64,000 nt of DNA from Zeugodacus cucurbitae (lineage: Eukaryota > Arthropoda > Insecta > Diptera > Tephritidae), in contig NC_071672.1 of assembly GCF_028554725.1 (NCBI RefSeq), forward strand, positions 30,834,944 to 30,898,943. The letters run 5' to 3'. How positions within the stretch are numbered: position 1 is the first letter of the stretch; each line of letters begins with the position of its first letter. The translations under genes and the position numbers were made by a program. Positions 23,890 through 36,015 of this stretch are shown one piece after another. Below the pieces are notes generated by a model. The model saw nothing but the letters and a program-made list of their open reading frames with translations. It did not search any database and had not been told where the DNA came from.

Positions 23890-24250
23890 AGAAATAGAGT
23901 AGTTCCTGATATTCGGGATGGGGACTTAAAAGTAGACGTTGCCACGCCCATTTTCCAATTGTCGCACAGAGTCAGCTTTATAGTAAAATTGAATGCGACT
24001 GACATTTCCAGGCTTTCTTCAGACACCTAACACACTTCTGGTACTGTGTATTGAGACGATAGAGGGAAATATTTCTAACTAGTTTGTCTGGTGATAATTT
24101 TAAAATTTTACGAGCTATGTTCATATCACATATTAGGGGTTGGGCCACGCCAAATTCTCACAAATATCTGTACCACATTCTTAAATAGTTTATTTTCGGC
24201 TTGGTTTGTTGTTTGCATAGGCAGGCAAAGTGTACCAGACCGCAAGCGGC
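23890..24250 (+). repeat. DINE-1-like repeat, old fragment
   Basis: Family body motifs survive (AGTAGTTCCTGATAT, GCCACGCCCATTTTCCA, GGGTTGGGCCACGCC) but both ends are missing and divergence is high. Confidence 0.45.
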
Positions 24251-25147
24251 CGCACTTAGGTCCATTGTGCTCCCCAGAGGTACCCCGGTAAGCGTCATCT
24301 AAAGAACTCGGTTAAATTTGACGAAGCTTCTAAGTTTTTTTTTCTAAGCTTTTTCCAACCCAGCTGCCCAATTTCTCTTATATCTATACTAATATTATAT
24401 AGAGGAAATGTTTGTTTTTTGTTTGTTTGTGTCGAATAGGCTCCGAAACTACTGAACCGATTTGAAAAATTCTTTCACCGTTGGAAAGCTATACTATCCC
24501 TGAGTGACATAGGCTATATTTAGTTAAAAAAAAATAGGGTTCCTTACCAAAACTCCGATAATGTAAAAAAATACCAAAAAACTTTCTTTAATCGCGAATG
24601 CTGCGAAAACGATTGAAGATATAACAAAGTGATGTACTACAATTTTGTAGAACTTATCATTATCTACAAAAAACGTCGCGACATCATACCTCTAACTATT
24701 ATAGTTTTGTCACAATAGAAAAATTAATTAATATGCCATATATTATTAGATTCTGACATACCATTCAAAAGATATCACGAGTTAAAAATTTTGAAATTTT
24801 TGAATGGTCCTGTGCGGAATTAAAAATAATTGTCGCTTGATAATAATATGATATAAAAATGAATTGCTGTTCGTTTGTGCCGCAAAAAAACGAGAACGGC
24901 CAAACCGATCTGGCTAATTTTAGTCTTGAAATATTCGTGGAAGGCCAGAAAAAGATTAGAAAGTGAGTAAATATGAAAAAATTTCGAGGAAGATAATAAT
25001 AAGAGAATTTTATTCGAGTTGACAAGAAAAATATAAAAGAGAAAACAGAAAATTATAATTTGAAGGTTGTCATTGTGGCTTTGTTAAAATATTTTTGATA
25101 TTGTTCAATTGTATAAGGTTGTGTCGATAGCCCAAAACAATTTGTAA

Positions 25148-25340
25148 CAAATAAGGAAAGGTTAAGTTCGGGTCCAACCGAACATTTTATACTCTCACAA
25201 TTTATTGATGTAATTTTATTAAGATAACACACAATTTTACCTATATATTCGACATAAAGTCCAATAGAAAATCATCATATATAGTATATGAGGGCTGATG
25301 TAATTTCAGAACCAATTTCACTAATTTTCACCACCAAGGT
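25148..25340 (+). repeat. DINE-1-like repeat, truncated, inside the Helitron
   Basis: The 5' end AAATAAGGAAAGGTTAAGTT and the TACTCTCACAATTTATTG motif continue through ATCATCATATATAGTATATG to ...CACCACCAAGGTT, then stop abruptly where Helitron helicase sequence begins. Only about the first 190 bp of the family are present. Confidence 0.7.
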
Positions 25341-25379
25341 TAACGGGAATAGGGGCAACTTGGCACCTGTTAGTTGGCA

Positions 25380-25985
25380 AACATACGGCACATTCGGCCT
25401 TGAAATTACTCCTAAATTGCAAATGAACGAAACACCAGTCAGCAAAATCGTCAAAAATAGCGCTATAACGAAAATTTTCCAAATATTCAAGAAGTCATTG
25501 GAGGTACTGCACAGGACCTTAAAAGATCTTGATTGTCGATGAACGTTTTTGGTGGAGCCAGGATTCTGTTAGTAGGTGATTTACGCCAGACTCTTCCAAT
25601 TATTCCTGGATCAACTGTTACTGACGGGCTAATCACATGCCTAAAATCATTTAATTTGTGGCGACACATAAAGAATCACCAATTAACAACTAACATATGA
25701 GTGTTTTTGCAACAATACCAAATTGCGATTGTAGAAATAGTTGGCAGTTGACACCTCGATGGATTAACAGCATTTCCAACAGATTTCTTTCACTTCATTG
25801 TAAAAAAAAATATCGATGATCTTAATGCGACAATTTAGAATTTCGGTCCAAGAGAGTTGACACAGCTACTAACCAGGATGACGTAGTCAATTATCCCAAA
25901 CTATTTAAAATTGCCTGTACTTTGCAATTAAAAGTAGTGTGAGTTGTAATCATGCTGCGTAACATAAATCAACCTTGAGTAATCA
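25380..25985 (+). pseudogene. Helitron Pif1-type helicase relic
   Basis: The helicase half of a Helitron RepHel protein, a 5'-3' DNA helicase thought to unwind the donor strand in rolling-circle transposition. Fragments in order: SLEVLHRTLKDL (about 25495), then after a frameshift GGARILLVGDLRQTLPIIPG (helicase motif around GDxRQ, 25553-25612), TVTDGLITCLKSFNLWRHIK, LTTNI, and near the end IMLRNINQP. In intact relatives these belong to one continuous domain. Here the Walker A/B part upstream is lost, and stops and frameshifts are frequent. Confidence 0.8.
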
Positions 25986-26066
25986 ATATCGTCGCCGAAG
26001 CCAAGATTCGACCAACTTAATTTAATGTATACCTTAGCCACAAAAACGTGTGGCCGGGTCTGCTAG

Positions 26067-27440
26067 TATATATATATTTGGCGGAGAAACCGCTTTAAGC
26101 GATTAAAGCCGAATCCACCAGAGCGCGCCACTCGTTTCTCCTTTTTGCTTTTTGGCGCCAACTGGAACCACCAAGTGAAGCCAGGTCACTTTGCACTTGG
26201 TCTTTCCACCGGAGTGGAGGTCGTCCCCTTCCGCGGCTTCCTCCAGCGGGTACTGCATCGAACACTTTCAGAGCTGGAGTGTTTTGATCCATTCGTACAA
26301 TATGACCTAGCCAGCGTAGCCGCTGTCTTTTTATTCGCTGAACCATGTCAATGTCGTCGTATAAATCGTACAGCTCATCGTTCCATCGTCTGCGGTATTC
26401 GCCGTTGTCAATGTTCAGAGAACAATAAATCTTACGCAAAATCTTTCTCTCGAAAACCCCAAGAGTCGTCTCATCGGATGTTGTCATCGTCCACGCTTCG
26501 GCGCCATACATCAGTGCGGGAATAATGAGCGACTTGTAGAGTTTGATTTTTGTTCTTCGAGAGAGGACCTTACTATGCAATTGCCTACTCAGTCCAAAGT
26601 AACACCCGTTGCAAGAGTGATTCTGCGTTGGATTTCAAGGCTGACATTGTTGGTGTTGTTAACGCTGGTTCCCAAGTAGACGAAACTATCTACTACTTCA
26701 AAGGTAAGACTGTCAACAGTGATGTGGGAGCCAATACGCGAGTGCGCTGACTGTTTGTTTGATGACAGGAGATATTTCGTCTTGTCCTCATTCACCACCA
26801 GACCCATACGCTTCGCTTCTTTATCTAGTCTGGAAAAAGCGGAACAAACGGCGCGGTTGTTGCTTCCGATGATATCAATATCATCGACATACGCCAGCAG
26901 CTGTACACTCTTGTAGGAGATTGTACCTTCTCTAATTAGCTCTGCAGCTCGTATTCTTTTTTCCAGTAATAGATTGAAGAAGTCGCACGATATTGAGTCA
27001 CCCTGTCTATAATCTCGTTTGGTATCGAACGGCTCGGAGAGGTCCTTCCCGATCCTGACGGAGCTTTTGGTGTTGCTCAACGTGAGTTTACATAGCCGTA
27101 TTAGTTTTGCAGGGATACCAAATTCAGACATCGCGGCATAAAGGCAGCTCCTTTTCATGCTATCGAAGACAGCTTTAAAATCGATGAAAAGATGGTGAGT
27201 ATCGATTCTTCTCTCTCGGGTCTTTTCCAAGATTTGGCGCATGGTGAATATCTGGTCCATTGTCGATTTTCCAGGTCTAAAGCCACACTGATAAGGTCCA
27301 ATCAGTTCGTTGAAGGTGGGCTTTAGTCTTTCACACAATACGCTCGATAAAACCTTATATGCGATATTGAGGAGACTTATACCACGGTAATTGGCGCAGA
27401 TTGTGGGGTCTCCCTCCCTTAGGCTAGAGTATTGGGAGCC
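26067..27440 (-). pseudogene. LINE reverse transcriptase, best copy (family L1a)
   Basis: The most intact LINE here. On the minus strand coding starts, 5' truncated, near 27440 with DPTICANYRGISLLNIAYKV. It then runs 249 codons (27338-26589): GPYQCGFRPGKSTMDQIFTM; motif A FIDFKAVFDSM; motif B YRQGDSISCDFFNLLLEK; motif C LAYVDDIDIIG (YVDD instead of YADD); and NEDKTKYLLSSNKQSAHSR. A single-base deletion near 26615 shifts the frame into a second frame, 26580-26095, with IIPALMYGAEAWTM, FERKILRKIYCSLN, RQRLRWLGHIVRMDQNT and GRGRPPLRWKDQVQSDLAS, ending VDSALIA. The short 3' UTR ends in a TA repeat that touches the Helitron 3' end at 26066. The endonuclease domain and ORF1 are absent. Confidence 0.9.
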
Positions 27441-27454
27441 TTGGAAAATGCCCC

Positions 27455-27580
27455 TTCATAACCGACTGAAGTCAAGGTATTCCTAAAGTTAATGATCTAG
27501 TGTCTCACCATCCTCCTCGCACGCTCTGCACTCTTTCGATTCTACTATACCAAGTCTTTGCAGGTGGCCTCTTAGCGGTA
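27455..27580 (-). pseudogene. R1/LOA/I-type LINE C-terminal fragment
   Basis: The minus strand reads LRGHLQRLGIVESKECRACE followed by EDGETLDH, the Cys/His motif near the C-terminus of RNase H-bearing LINEs. It belongs to the same type as the relic at 10220-10890 and lies just upstream of the L1a copy. Confidence 0.6.
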
Positions 27581-27594
27581 AGTTCGACTAGTTA

Positions 27595-27875
27595 TCTTTT
27601 TTAGTAACGCCATTCTGTGAGCGTTGCTATCAGCCGATTTCGCCCATAAATAATACATACCAACAGTGCACCAGTTTTCTCAATTTTAAGTAGAGTTATC
27701 GCATTCATGGACAGACATACATCCGGATCTCAGACTTTTCGTCTAGTCATGCTGATCATTTTTTGTACGTGCCTATATCTATTAGTTTTCGTTGTTGCAA
27801 ACGACAATTATGTGCACAAGACTATTATACGCTGTGAAACATGTTGCAAGTTGTATAAAAATCGAAATAAAAGAA
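27595..27875 (+). repeat. DINE-1-like repeat, diverged 3' part
   Basis: The order is GTGAGCGTTGCTATCAGCCG, CAGACATACATCCGGATCTC, CTGATCATTTTTTGTACG, then GCAAACGACAATTATGTGCA and GTTGCAAGTTGTATAAAAAT. It matches the last ~280 bp of the family with many substitutions. The 62-codon frame at 27707-27895 is inside it. Confidence 0.6.
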
Positions 27876-30641
27876 ATCGCCAAGGTTGCACATAGCGCCG
27901 AAGGGGAAGCGTCTCAACTCACATTGCTTTCGTGCAGTTGTTTGTGTAGTATGAAGCGTAAATATGTATATCTGTGTGCCGTGGCATAATACACAAAGGT
28001 GCACCGAAGGCAGAAACCGAACATGGGCAAAATACATGAATAGAAAAATCCTTACACTGGTGGATAGCAAAAACTGTAAAGTAATGTGCAACGACACTAC
28101 GGAATGGACTCTTCGAGCATACAAACATATACATATGTATGTATTCGTTATATATAGCTGCATAAGTGTTGCTAAACTTATATGTACGAATTGTCATTTG
28201 AAAGTTTAGAAAAACTTCACTTGTACAATCAACGCATTATGCTGAAAAACGCTTTTCTGTTAAAAAAAATGTTCGTTCACAAAGGGTTTCTAAAAATGTA
28301 TGCTTACTTAACCGATAGCTGGAAACAAAGCTGCAGCAAAAATAAACCAACTCAAGTCAAGACAAGTAGCAAATCTCGCGTGGCATCCGAAGCAGACAGT
28401 GGATTAGAATGGTCTCTCGCTTGACGAATATAGTATATACACTGATACTGTCTTTGATGTTGTAATTAACTAGTGAAATATGAAGAGCTCTGTTGGAATT
28501 GATATAGTGTTTTAGCTGACGGCCAAAATAGATTTGATTATTTCAGGTTAAGTTAAGTTAAGCCGTCAGAAAGTCGCTATTTTCGGATCAAATTAATTTG
28601 GGTAAAGTAAGCTGCCACCGGTCGAAGAAGTCTTCCTGTTTATGTATTTCTAGAATGAGCAAATAGATGACTTACATATTATTATGCTGTTTATTAATTA
28701 GTGAGAGAAATGCTGCTGCTAAAGTGAAAATCCGAAATAATCGCCTTCGAAACGACATTATTAATTACACTATACAAGACTCGGCTTGATATTGGAACAA
28801 ACAATTGTTTTTTCTATAATTCGAGTTATAAATAAAAAATGTGTATTCTCCGATTTTCGAAGTTAGCCTTCAAAATCGAAGTATTTGGCTTCGAAGTTCG
28901 AAAAAAAAACAATTAAAAAAGTAATAATTGAATCAATTAAAATTGATTTAAATTTTATTTCTCAAAAAGTACTGGAACAATTTTTGAAAATTATGAAACT
29001 AGCTTACGCACATTTCTGCACATTAAAAAATATTGATTTTTTCATTTAATTATTTTTAATTAATTAGAATTAATTATATAAGTTTGGTTTAATATTTTTC
29101 TATGCTCCTCTTATGCAAAAATTAATTCCTAACTGTGTGCATTTTGGCGCATTTTGGAATTCTTGACAATCTCTCAGAGTCTCCTACTGTTAATTAGTAG
29201 CCTACGTCCATGTAACATATGCAAACATGGATATAACTCTCTTGCTCAATAAGAAGAATCCGGTTTGGAAATACCGTCTCGACATTCAGGCCAAACATCT
29301 TATATAAATCAGAAATCAGAAACTTGTTTACTTTCCCAGACTTTTAAAAGTGACCAGTGGTCAGGCCAGTTTGAAGGCATATGAAATAATATTTTCGATT
29401 GTACAGGATAGTCATGCACAAAACCGGTCGTCACACAACGGATTCCGCTGCTGGCCTTTTTCAATGTGTGCCTGCATAATTTGTCATACTCTAAACGCAT
29501 CCTTTTCTCTGCGCAAACTTTCGATTTCTTTATATTTCTTTGTATGCCGTCTTAAGCTGCTTGCTGGATGACCATTGTAAAGCAATTGTAACGTTTTTGT
29601 TGCTTTGCATATAATTTTGACCAGTGGTCAAGCCTACCCAATTCACTTTCACCCCTTAACCCCACACTCAATACACAGTTACGCTGAACAATGTGAATGT
29701 GGCAATGTGAGGTATTCCTTTTGTGTGCTACCTTCCTCGTCCACTTGCCAATGTTGATTCTTTTGTATACTTTAAGATTTCCGAACAAGATTTATAATTG
29801 AACAACCCTCTAAAATGCCGCTGTTAACCGCCGTTGTTGTTTGTTGTTGCTTTCTACGCCACGATTCTACGCTCGACCGGTCATACATACATACATATAT
29901 ATGTATATTTTATAGTTTCGAGATATAATCATTGCTGCATTGCTATCTGTTGCTGGCTGTTTAGTTTAATTACAAGTTTTTGAAAAATGTCAAGAAAAAG
30001 ACTCCAAACTTAAATAATATTTATTTATTGTAAAATGCTCGTATATGACTGGAGTAAGTTGGGATGAAACATCAGATTTTCAACTCTTGACTTATAATAT
30101 ATAATTAATATATTCAGCATTTGTGTACTGTATGTTGGATATATGAGGAAAAATGGGGAAATTAATCATTACTTTGGAGGAAGATCTCACCGATTTCTTT
30201 CATATTCACCTCTTAAACTCATTATAACTCATTATAAAAGATATACGTTCAATTATATTTGAGTGTCGAACAAATTGAAAAGCCGAAAAGCCTGTGGGAA
30301 GGTCTGTTTGCATTTACCTTTAGTATGAAGGGGTTACATGAGTCGTTCGTCATATTAAACACTACAACAGCTCTAGAATATTGTGCTAGCACTTCAAACC
30401 GATTCGATTAATAGTTTTGAAGTTGCAAACCCCTACAAGGCAGCTGCGCTATGAACCAAAACTGTGTTTTGAAAGTCGGTGACCAAGATTTGATTTCAAT
30501 TGAGCTTGATGGAATTGTAAACAGAACATAAGGCCGGTGGGGCGTTCCTTTGCGTATTCCTTCGATTAATTACGAGATTATTCATTACTTTAACGAAATC
30601 ATTTTGATTTTTCCATTACAGATGATATAGGGGCCAACCCA
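27876..30641. other. Unique A+T-rich sequence, no gene recognised
   Basis: About 2.8 kb without a recognised transposon. Short frames (27964-28209, 28182-28424, 29350-29571, 29552-29788) have no family signature. AT-rich runs occur at 28900-29100 and a CATA/TATA tract at 29882-29910. Confidence 0.4.
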
Positions 30642-30845
30642 AAACGCCTTTTTTGGCAGTGGTTCATGGAGAACTGCTGCAGCAGCTTCAGAAACTGTTT
30701 TTTTTACAAATAAAAAATTATTCAATACTCTTCAAAGTTATATGTATATTCTTAGCATAATAAATTTAGCAGCTTTATCTGGAAAAATATTTAAAAAACA
30801 ACGTAAAAAAATTTTTTTTAGGGCCCCTACTAGATGTAACCCTTT
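30642..30845 (-). repeat. Repeat X, intact-looking copy (inverted)
   Basis: The minus-strand sequence starts GGGTTACATCTAGTAGGGGC at 30840 and ends near 30642 in GGCGTTTTGG. It contains AACTTTGAAGAGTATTGAAT and TGCTGCAGCAGTTCTCC. It aligns in inverted orientation with two separated segments, 35099-35130 and 38156-38325, which are the halves of another copy. About 200 bp, non-coding, of unknown superfamily. The 78-codon frame at 30742-30978 begins inside it and is spurious. Confidence 0.75.
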
Positions 30846-31694
30846 AAGGTTACTGGAGAATATATCTAACATATTGACTAATAATAATACTAATCGATTA
30901 GTTTTAAAATGGAAGGATTTTTATCCTCTTATACTTGGTATAGGGGATGTATTATCCATGTTTAACACCATGAACTAATATTATGAAGTAAATACGTCCT
31001 CTAAACTTCATCAATCTCCCAGTTATCGCAATTTTCGCAGTTGTAGTAGTAGAGTTTGGTTAGTGACTTGCGTACAATAAATACGCTGCTGCCAGTATAG
31101 CGCTTTTAATTGGAGTTTGAGTTTTTCTTCAGCATGCTACATTCTATTGATTTGGAGACTTACAAAATTAAGTTATGTACCTACATTTCTAAAGTTATGA
31201 GCAGATTGATTTTAAGGAATTTAGAATTAGCTTATAATATAAACTCACATTTTTATCATAAATAATTATAATATTTTGTTAAATTTTCATGAATTAAATA
31301 CCGGGTTATTTTTTTCTTTTGAAATTTTAATTAATTTTTAATTTTTTTCAATTTAAATCTTTATTAAAAATTTTTCACAATTAATTTTTAACTTTTTTTT
31401 GAAATAACTCGAGATTCAGAATAGGTCTTTTGAACCACGGTAAATGTCGTAAATCGTATTTTTAACCGAAAAACGAAATTTTAACGCACTTGCCTTCACA
31501 ATTAGAAATATTACTGTAACTTTAAAGTGAGCAATATTTTCATAAATATGTTTTATTAGAACTACTACATATAATACCTCTTTAATAGAATAACCAAAAC
31601 ACTGTTTTCATTTCCACTCAGATATTTTCAATTGGTTTTGTTAATTTTCTACGGTAATGCATTGGACATTGATTTAGCGCACTTATAGAACAAA
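30846..31694. other. Very A+T-rich DNA, nothing recognised
   Basis: Long poly-T and poly-A-rich segments occur (31300-31410). No coding or repeat family was seen. Confidence 0.4.
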
Positions 31695-32475
31695 ATTCAT
31701 AATGCGTCCCTCACAAACAAAACAATCCCCCTTGTGGATAATGAATTGCCAGAAAATGTAAAGCTGATCCCTTCAACTCCTCACGAGATACAATGGTAGA
31801 ACTGAATACAAAATTTGGCTTGAACATGTCAAATAGACTAGAAAATAATTTGTATGGGCGATATGCGAGTAAACCGCATTTGTCGAAGAAGAATATTGAA
31901 GTGCGATTAAGATTTCTCAAAGATGAAAATATTTAAATTTTTGGAAAGTACTAATTTTATGGATGAAAATAAAACCAAACGCATTGGTCCTGATTGTAAA
32001 ACCTTTTCACATCGAGAGAAAACCCAAAAGTCAATTCGAAATATACCAAAAGGACCGTAAATGACGGTGGAGGAAATTAAAAAGTATTTGGGTTATTTTC
32101 AAGGTGTGGTATTCACCACTAGTGATAGAATTAACAGTGATAATTTTTCGTACATTCCACATTATAATGTGGAATACGATGGAGCCGTATTCTTTTGATG
32201 TAAACTGAATCTGTATTACCAATAACGATACCAAGCATACAGCAACTGAGATAAAATACTAGATTACACAAGAAAAAATCCCCCTATCGATTGACTAGCG
32301 CAAAGTGATGATCTAAACCCGATTGGGGACATTTGGAATGATATCGAAGTAAATGTTAGGCAAAAATTCCGAAGTGCCTTGGGAAGGAATGCAGAAATCT
32401 GAAATTATATTGAATTATATATACAAAATACCAAGGTTAATAAAAAGCTTGTCAACTAAATGTGTAGCATTGAAA
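31695..32475 (+). pseudogene. Tc1-type transposase relic
   Basis: Cut-and-paste transposase of the Tc1 group, heavily decayed. In order: MSNRLENNLYGRYASKPHLS followed by KKNIEVRLRFLKDEN (31825-31930, the linker before the catalytic domain); an eroded middle; then DDLNPIGDIWNDIEVNVRQK (about 32306-32365), corresponding to the SPDLNPIENLW box. The C-terminal tail NKKLVN.MCSIEKKQVN ends at about 32492. The first two catalytic aspartates are not identifiable. Terminal inverted repeats were not found, so borders are approximate. Confidence 0.7.
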
Positions 32476-35098
32476 AAAAACAAGTAAATTGAACAATCGT
32501 TATATTTACAATAAGAAACTGTAAGTTCTTTTCAATTATTTTAGTTTTTAATGTAGTTATAAATAGTTTTAGTATATTATAACAGAACGGGATTACTTAT
32601 TTTTAAGATAAGCATTGTATTTTACTGTCATAATGTGAGCTAAATCTCTGCCCATAGCTGTATATATGTATATTAACATATATACTATTAATATATTAAT
32701 ATGTTTATTTCGTCGAAAAAAGACCTTTTTTCATGAATTTTTTTAGAAAAAATTATTGCTGTAGGTTTATTTTACTTATTATTATATGAAAGTACAACAT
32801 TTGAAGGATACTTAAAAAAAGTTTTATCGAAAAAAGCGAGGAATAACGGATTTATCGTCGATCTCTGCAGGCACCTCGAAAAGAAGTGTTTGTGCGGTGT
32901 CCAGCCTACAGCATCGCTGGATCATCCGAAACCAAAAAATCAAAATGCTTTCTTTAGTTTATTAGTTTATCTTTAAACTGACGTCGAGTTATTTTAATTT
33001 TTCAATTTTTCAATTTTTGGTACCATTTTCAAGCCAAAATGACGATTTTAGACGAAAAAATCGACCTATTTGTTATTGTAAAATTGTTGAAATTGGCTGG
33101 TCACCGACTTTAAAAGTTACATATTTGGGAAAATCGATTCAAAGTTTTGTACACTCAGCACAGGTAGCTGGAGGTACCGTCATACAACCTGCTGTAACTT
33201 CGTTAGTTTTTCTCCGAATGGCTTAAAACTCTAACACAATATTCTTGAGATGTTGATGGTTCAGAAAACAAATGAAAAAAAATTGTCAAACCTGTTGTGG
33301 AAATAAAACGTAAATATTTAAGCAAATAGAATGAACTATATCATTAATAGCGCCACAAGCGACTCCTTCGTTTTACCGCTTTTGCTTTTAAATTTTCCTC
33401 ATAGTATAAAAATAAAAAAATAACGCAATGCAGGGTATATACATTATGTGAATTCAAAATCAAATCACAGTGAAAAGTTTTAATTCGGTAGTGGCTACAC
33501 AGCCAGCAAACGAAAGGCGGCTGCCGGTGCCAAGTTGTCGTCATCGTCAGTTGGAGTATATGCGATAAAAATAGTAGCAACCATGCCACTATAATTGCTA
33601 TGGTACTCTTGTATCCCGCTCCTAACACACCATTGCAATTATTATTCCGTGCACATTCTTGCCAAGGTATCCCACTATACGCCAGCGATGTATCGTTTCC
33701 CCTTCTTGATACATTCTTAAAAGTTCCCATACTTTCGCGGCATGCTCGGCTGCTGCTGCTGCTGACGCGCGCCCCGCCACTATCCTGCAACTGATTATTA
33801 GAATTTATTTTTATGAAGTTTTTCGTTTAGTTGAAGGAGAAGAAGTTCTCTAGCAATAGCAAGAGCAACAGCAACAAAAACTTTACGATCTCTCATGGCG
33901 GCATACAATATGCAAATTTATATAATATATATATGCACAAATACATAGTAAAGCTTGTGTACACACATACATTTATAAGTATGTATATATGTATATATAT
34001 TCATTTTTATACTCTAAGGAGGGCAAAACATTTCATGCCACTTCGTGCTTTCCTTACACTTTCATATTGCTCCGCTTTCAGTGAAGTTTTTATGTTTGTT
34101 CATCATTTAATTCATTTCTTTTTTGCCAGCTTTTGGAAATTTCTTTAACCCAAGATTCCTGCCACTTGAAAAGGTTGGTCTGGTCTATTGGTTGGTTGAG
34201 ACGGTCCTTTTTGGCGTTGGTAACTGTGGATGGTAGGTAAATGTATGTATGTACATATCTACATAATATTACCATTGGCATATTAGCATTGTAGCTTCGA
34301 CAGATATTTAGGATATCAAACATACATATGTACATATAAGTATGTATGTTATCCTAGGGGTGTGTAGCCATAAGCGCGTGTATGCGTGCTTGGGTGTTGA
34401 TACATGCAAATACATACATGCATATGTACAAATATAGATACGCATGTAAAAATATTTATATTCATCCTTATGTACACTTGTATGTATATACTTATACGTG
34501 TATAGTATCCGTTTTGAGGACAAAAAAGTTAATGTGCACTTATTTTACTTTTGTGTGTTGCCTTACAGCGAAATAAGAAGTATTTTGGTGGAAGCAAATA
34601 ATGTCGTGTCTATACATATACACATGCACACATACACACATACACACAAATATGAATGCTTGAGCTATTTTGAAAAGAAAAAGCCAAACGAAAATGTAAA
34701 AATAGGATTTCTCCTCATACAGTTTGAGTACTAGTACAGTCAGCACAAAACATCTTAAACTTATCTTACATGAGTATGCATGTATGCACAGATAATAGCA
34801 CAACATTGTCTGAATATATTCACATCACTTGTGACGAAAAATTTTATTAAAACCAAATTTATTTTGTCTATGAGGACCATTGTAAGGCCGGCGCAAGTAT
34901 TTGAAACTTATTTTCAATTAATTATTAAGAAATAAGACAGAATTATGCCACTCTTTCCACTTTATTTTCACAGAAATGTTGCTACTCGTCGAGTTATTCC
35001 TTTGTTATTTACATTTCAAGAAATCTTTTCATTTGTCACTGAGGTGTCTGATAAGACCCAATAGTAACTAATCTAGCAATAACCTAAGACTAGAGCTT
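32476..35098. other. Unassigned sequence
   Basis: No transposon or gene was recognised with confidence. 33480-33790 is GC-richer; a 148-codon minus-strand frame (33344-33790) overlaps a plus-strand frame and lacks a domain. Microsatellites (TATA/CATA) lie at 33920-34000 and 34240-34520. 32870-33240 resembles repetitive non-coding DNA but no second copy was found here. Confidence 0.35.
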
Positions 35099-35130
35099 TA
35101 GGGGGTTACATCTAGTTAGGAGCCCTAAAA
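35099..35130 (+). repeat. Repeat X, left half (split)
   Basis: GGGGGTTACATCTAGTTAGG followed by AGCCCTAAAAA matches the start of the inverted copy at 30845. The rest of this copy resumes at 38156, beyond the DUF7869-like transposon. Confidence 0.65.
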
Positions 35131-36015
35131 ATACGGGTTTTATATAATAATTGAGCCCTTGATTTTGAAAGTGGTATAAGTCAAAAATTTTAAAAATCTA
35201 CTTTATCAGCTATTACTTATCAAATCTTAATAAAATAACATAATCTAAAGAGATTAGCAGCATGCCATGCAAATTAACTCTTTAAATTGTGTTTATTTTT
35301 TAGTTGTTAACTGAAATACAGATATTGTTCGTTTTGATAGTGGTATAAGTCAGTATGTTCACAAAGTAATTTGTCATGTCTTCAGATAGTGGTTCAGGTA
35401 TGATTAAGTAAAACTTTTAATGTGAAAACCTACTATTTAAAGTTAATTGTAGACATTTTACGGCGAATAAATGTAAGTAATGCTCCCAAGAAATGGAAAC
35501 GAATAAGAATGAAATCGTCTTCTGATGAATCAGCTCATAGTTTAAAAGTGAATTCGGAACCCATACAAATGGAAGAAAGCAAAATGAAATCAAGAAAGAG
35601 GACACTCAATCAACAGAATTATGCACAAAATATAAGAAAAATGGAGAGGAATATGAAACAAAAACTCTAAGCCCGTGAGTGCTAAACTTTTCGAAAATAT
35701 AGATTGTCTTTGTTCCAAAAAGTGTTTAAATGGAATCGGATATGAAGACAGGAAAGCTAATTTTGATTATTTTTGAAATTTAGCAAGTTTCGAAAAACAG
35801 AATATGTTTCTGTATGGTTTGATTAGAAAACAATCAATAATCACAAAGGATATTTGAGAAAATGGAGTCCTAAGATTCATCTATATGTATGTATGAGTTC
35901 GGAAGTTTCTGTTTGCAAAACTTTTTTTTTGATACTTTCAAAATATCTAATATCTGGAATGGATGGCAAAATGGCTAGTTCATCTAGAAAAACAGATGAA
36001 GAAAAAATTAAAGTA

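Larger units (their letters stand above)
24383..26066 (+). mobile_element. Helitron with both termini, internally rearranged
   Basis: The 5' end TCTATACTAATATTATATAG follows an A. The 3' end has a hairpin (GCCACA at 26037-26042 and TGTGGC at 26049-26054), then 8 nt and CTAG at 26063-26066, followed by a T. These are the hallmarks of a canonical Helitron (5'-TC, 3' stem-loop plus CTRR, insertion between A and T, no target duplication). Inside are a helicase relic (25380-25985) and a nested DINE-like fragment (25148-25340). At 1.68 kb it is far shorter than an autonomous Helitron, and the Rep domain (HUH motif) was not seen. Confidence 0.85.

Noticed and set aside
26145..26525. 126-codon plus-strand frame
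   Set aside because: Exact antisense shadow of the LINE C-terminal frame at 26095-26580 on the minus strand.
33344..33790. 148-codon minus-strand frame
   Set aside because: Long, but low-complexity Ser/Arg start, overlaps an opposing frame and has no recognisable domain; no promoter or splice evidence.
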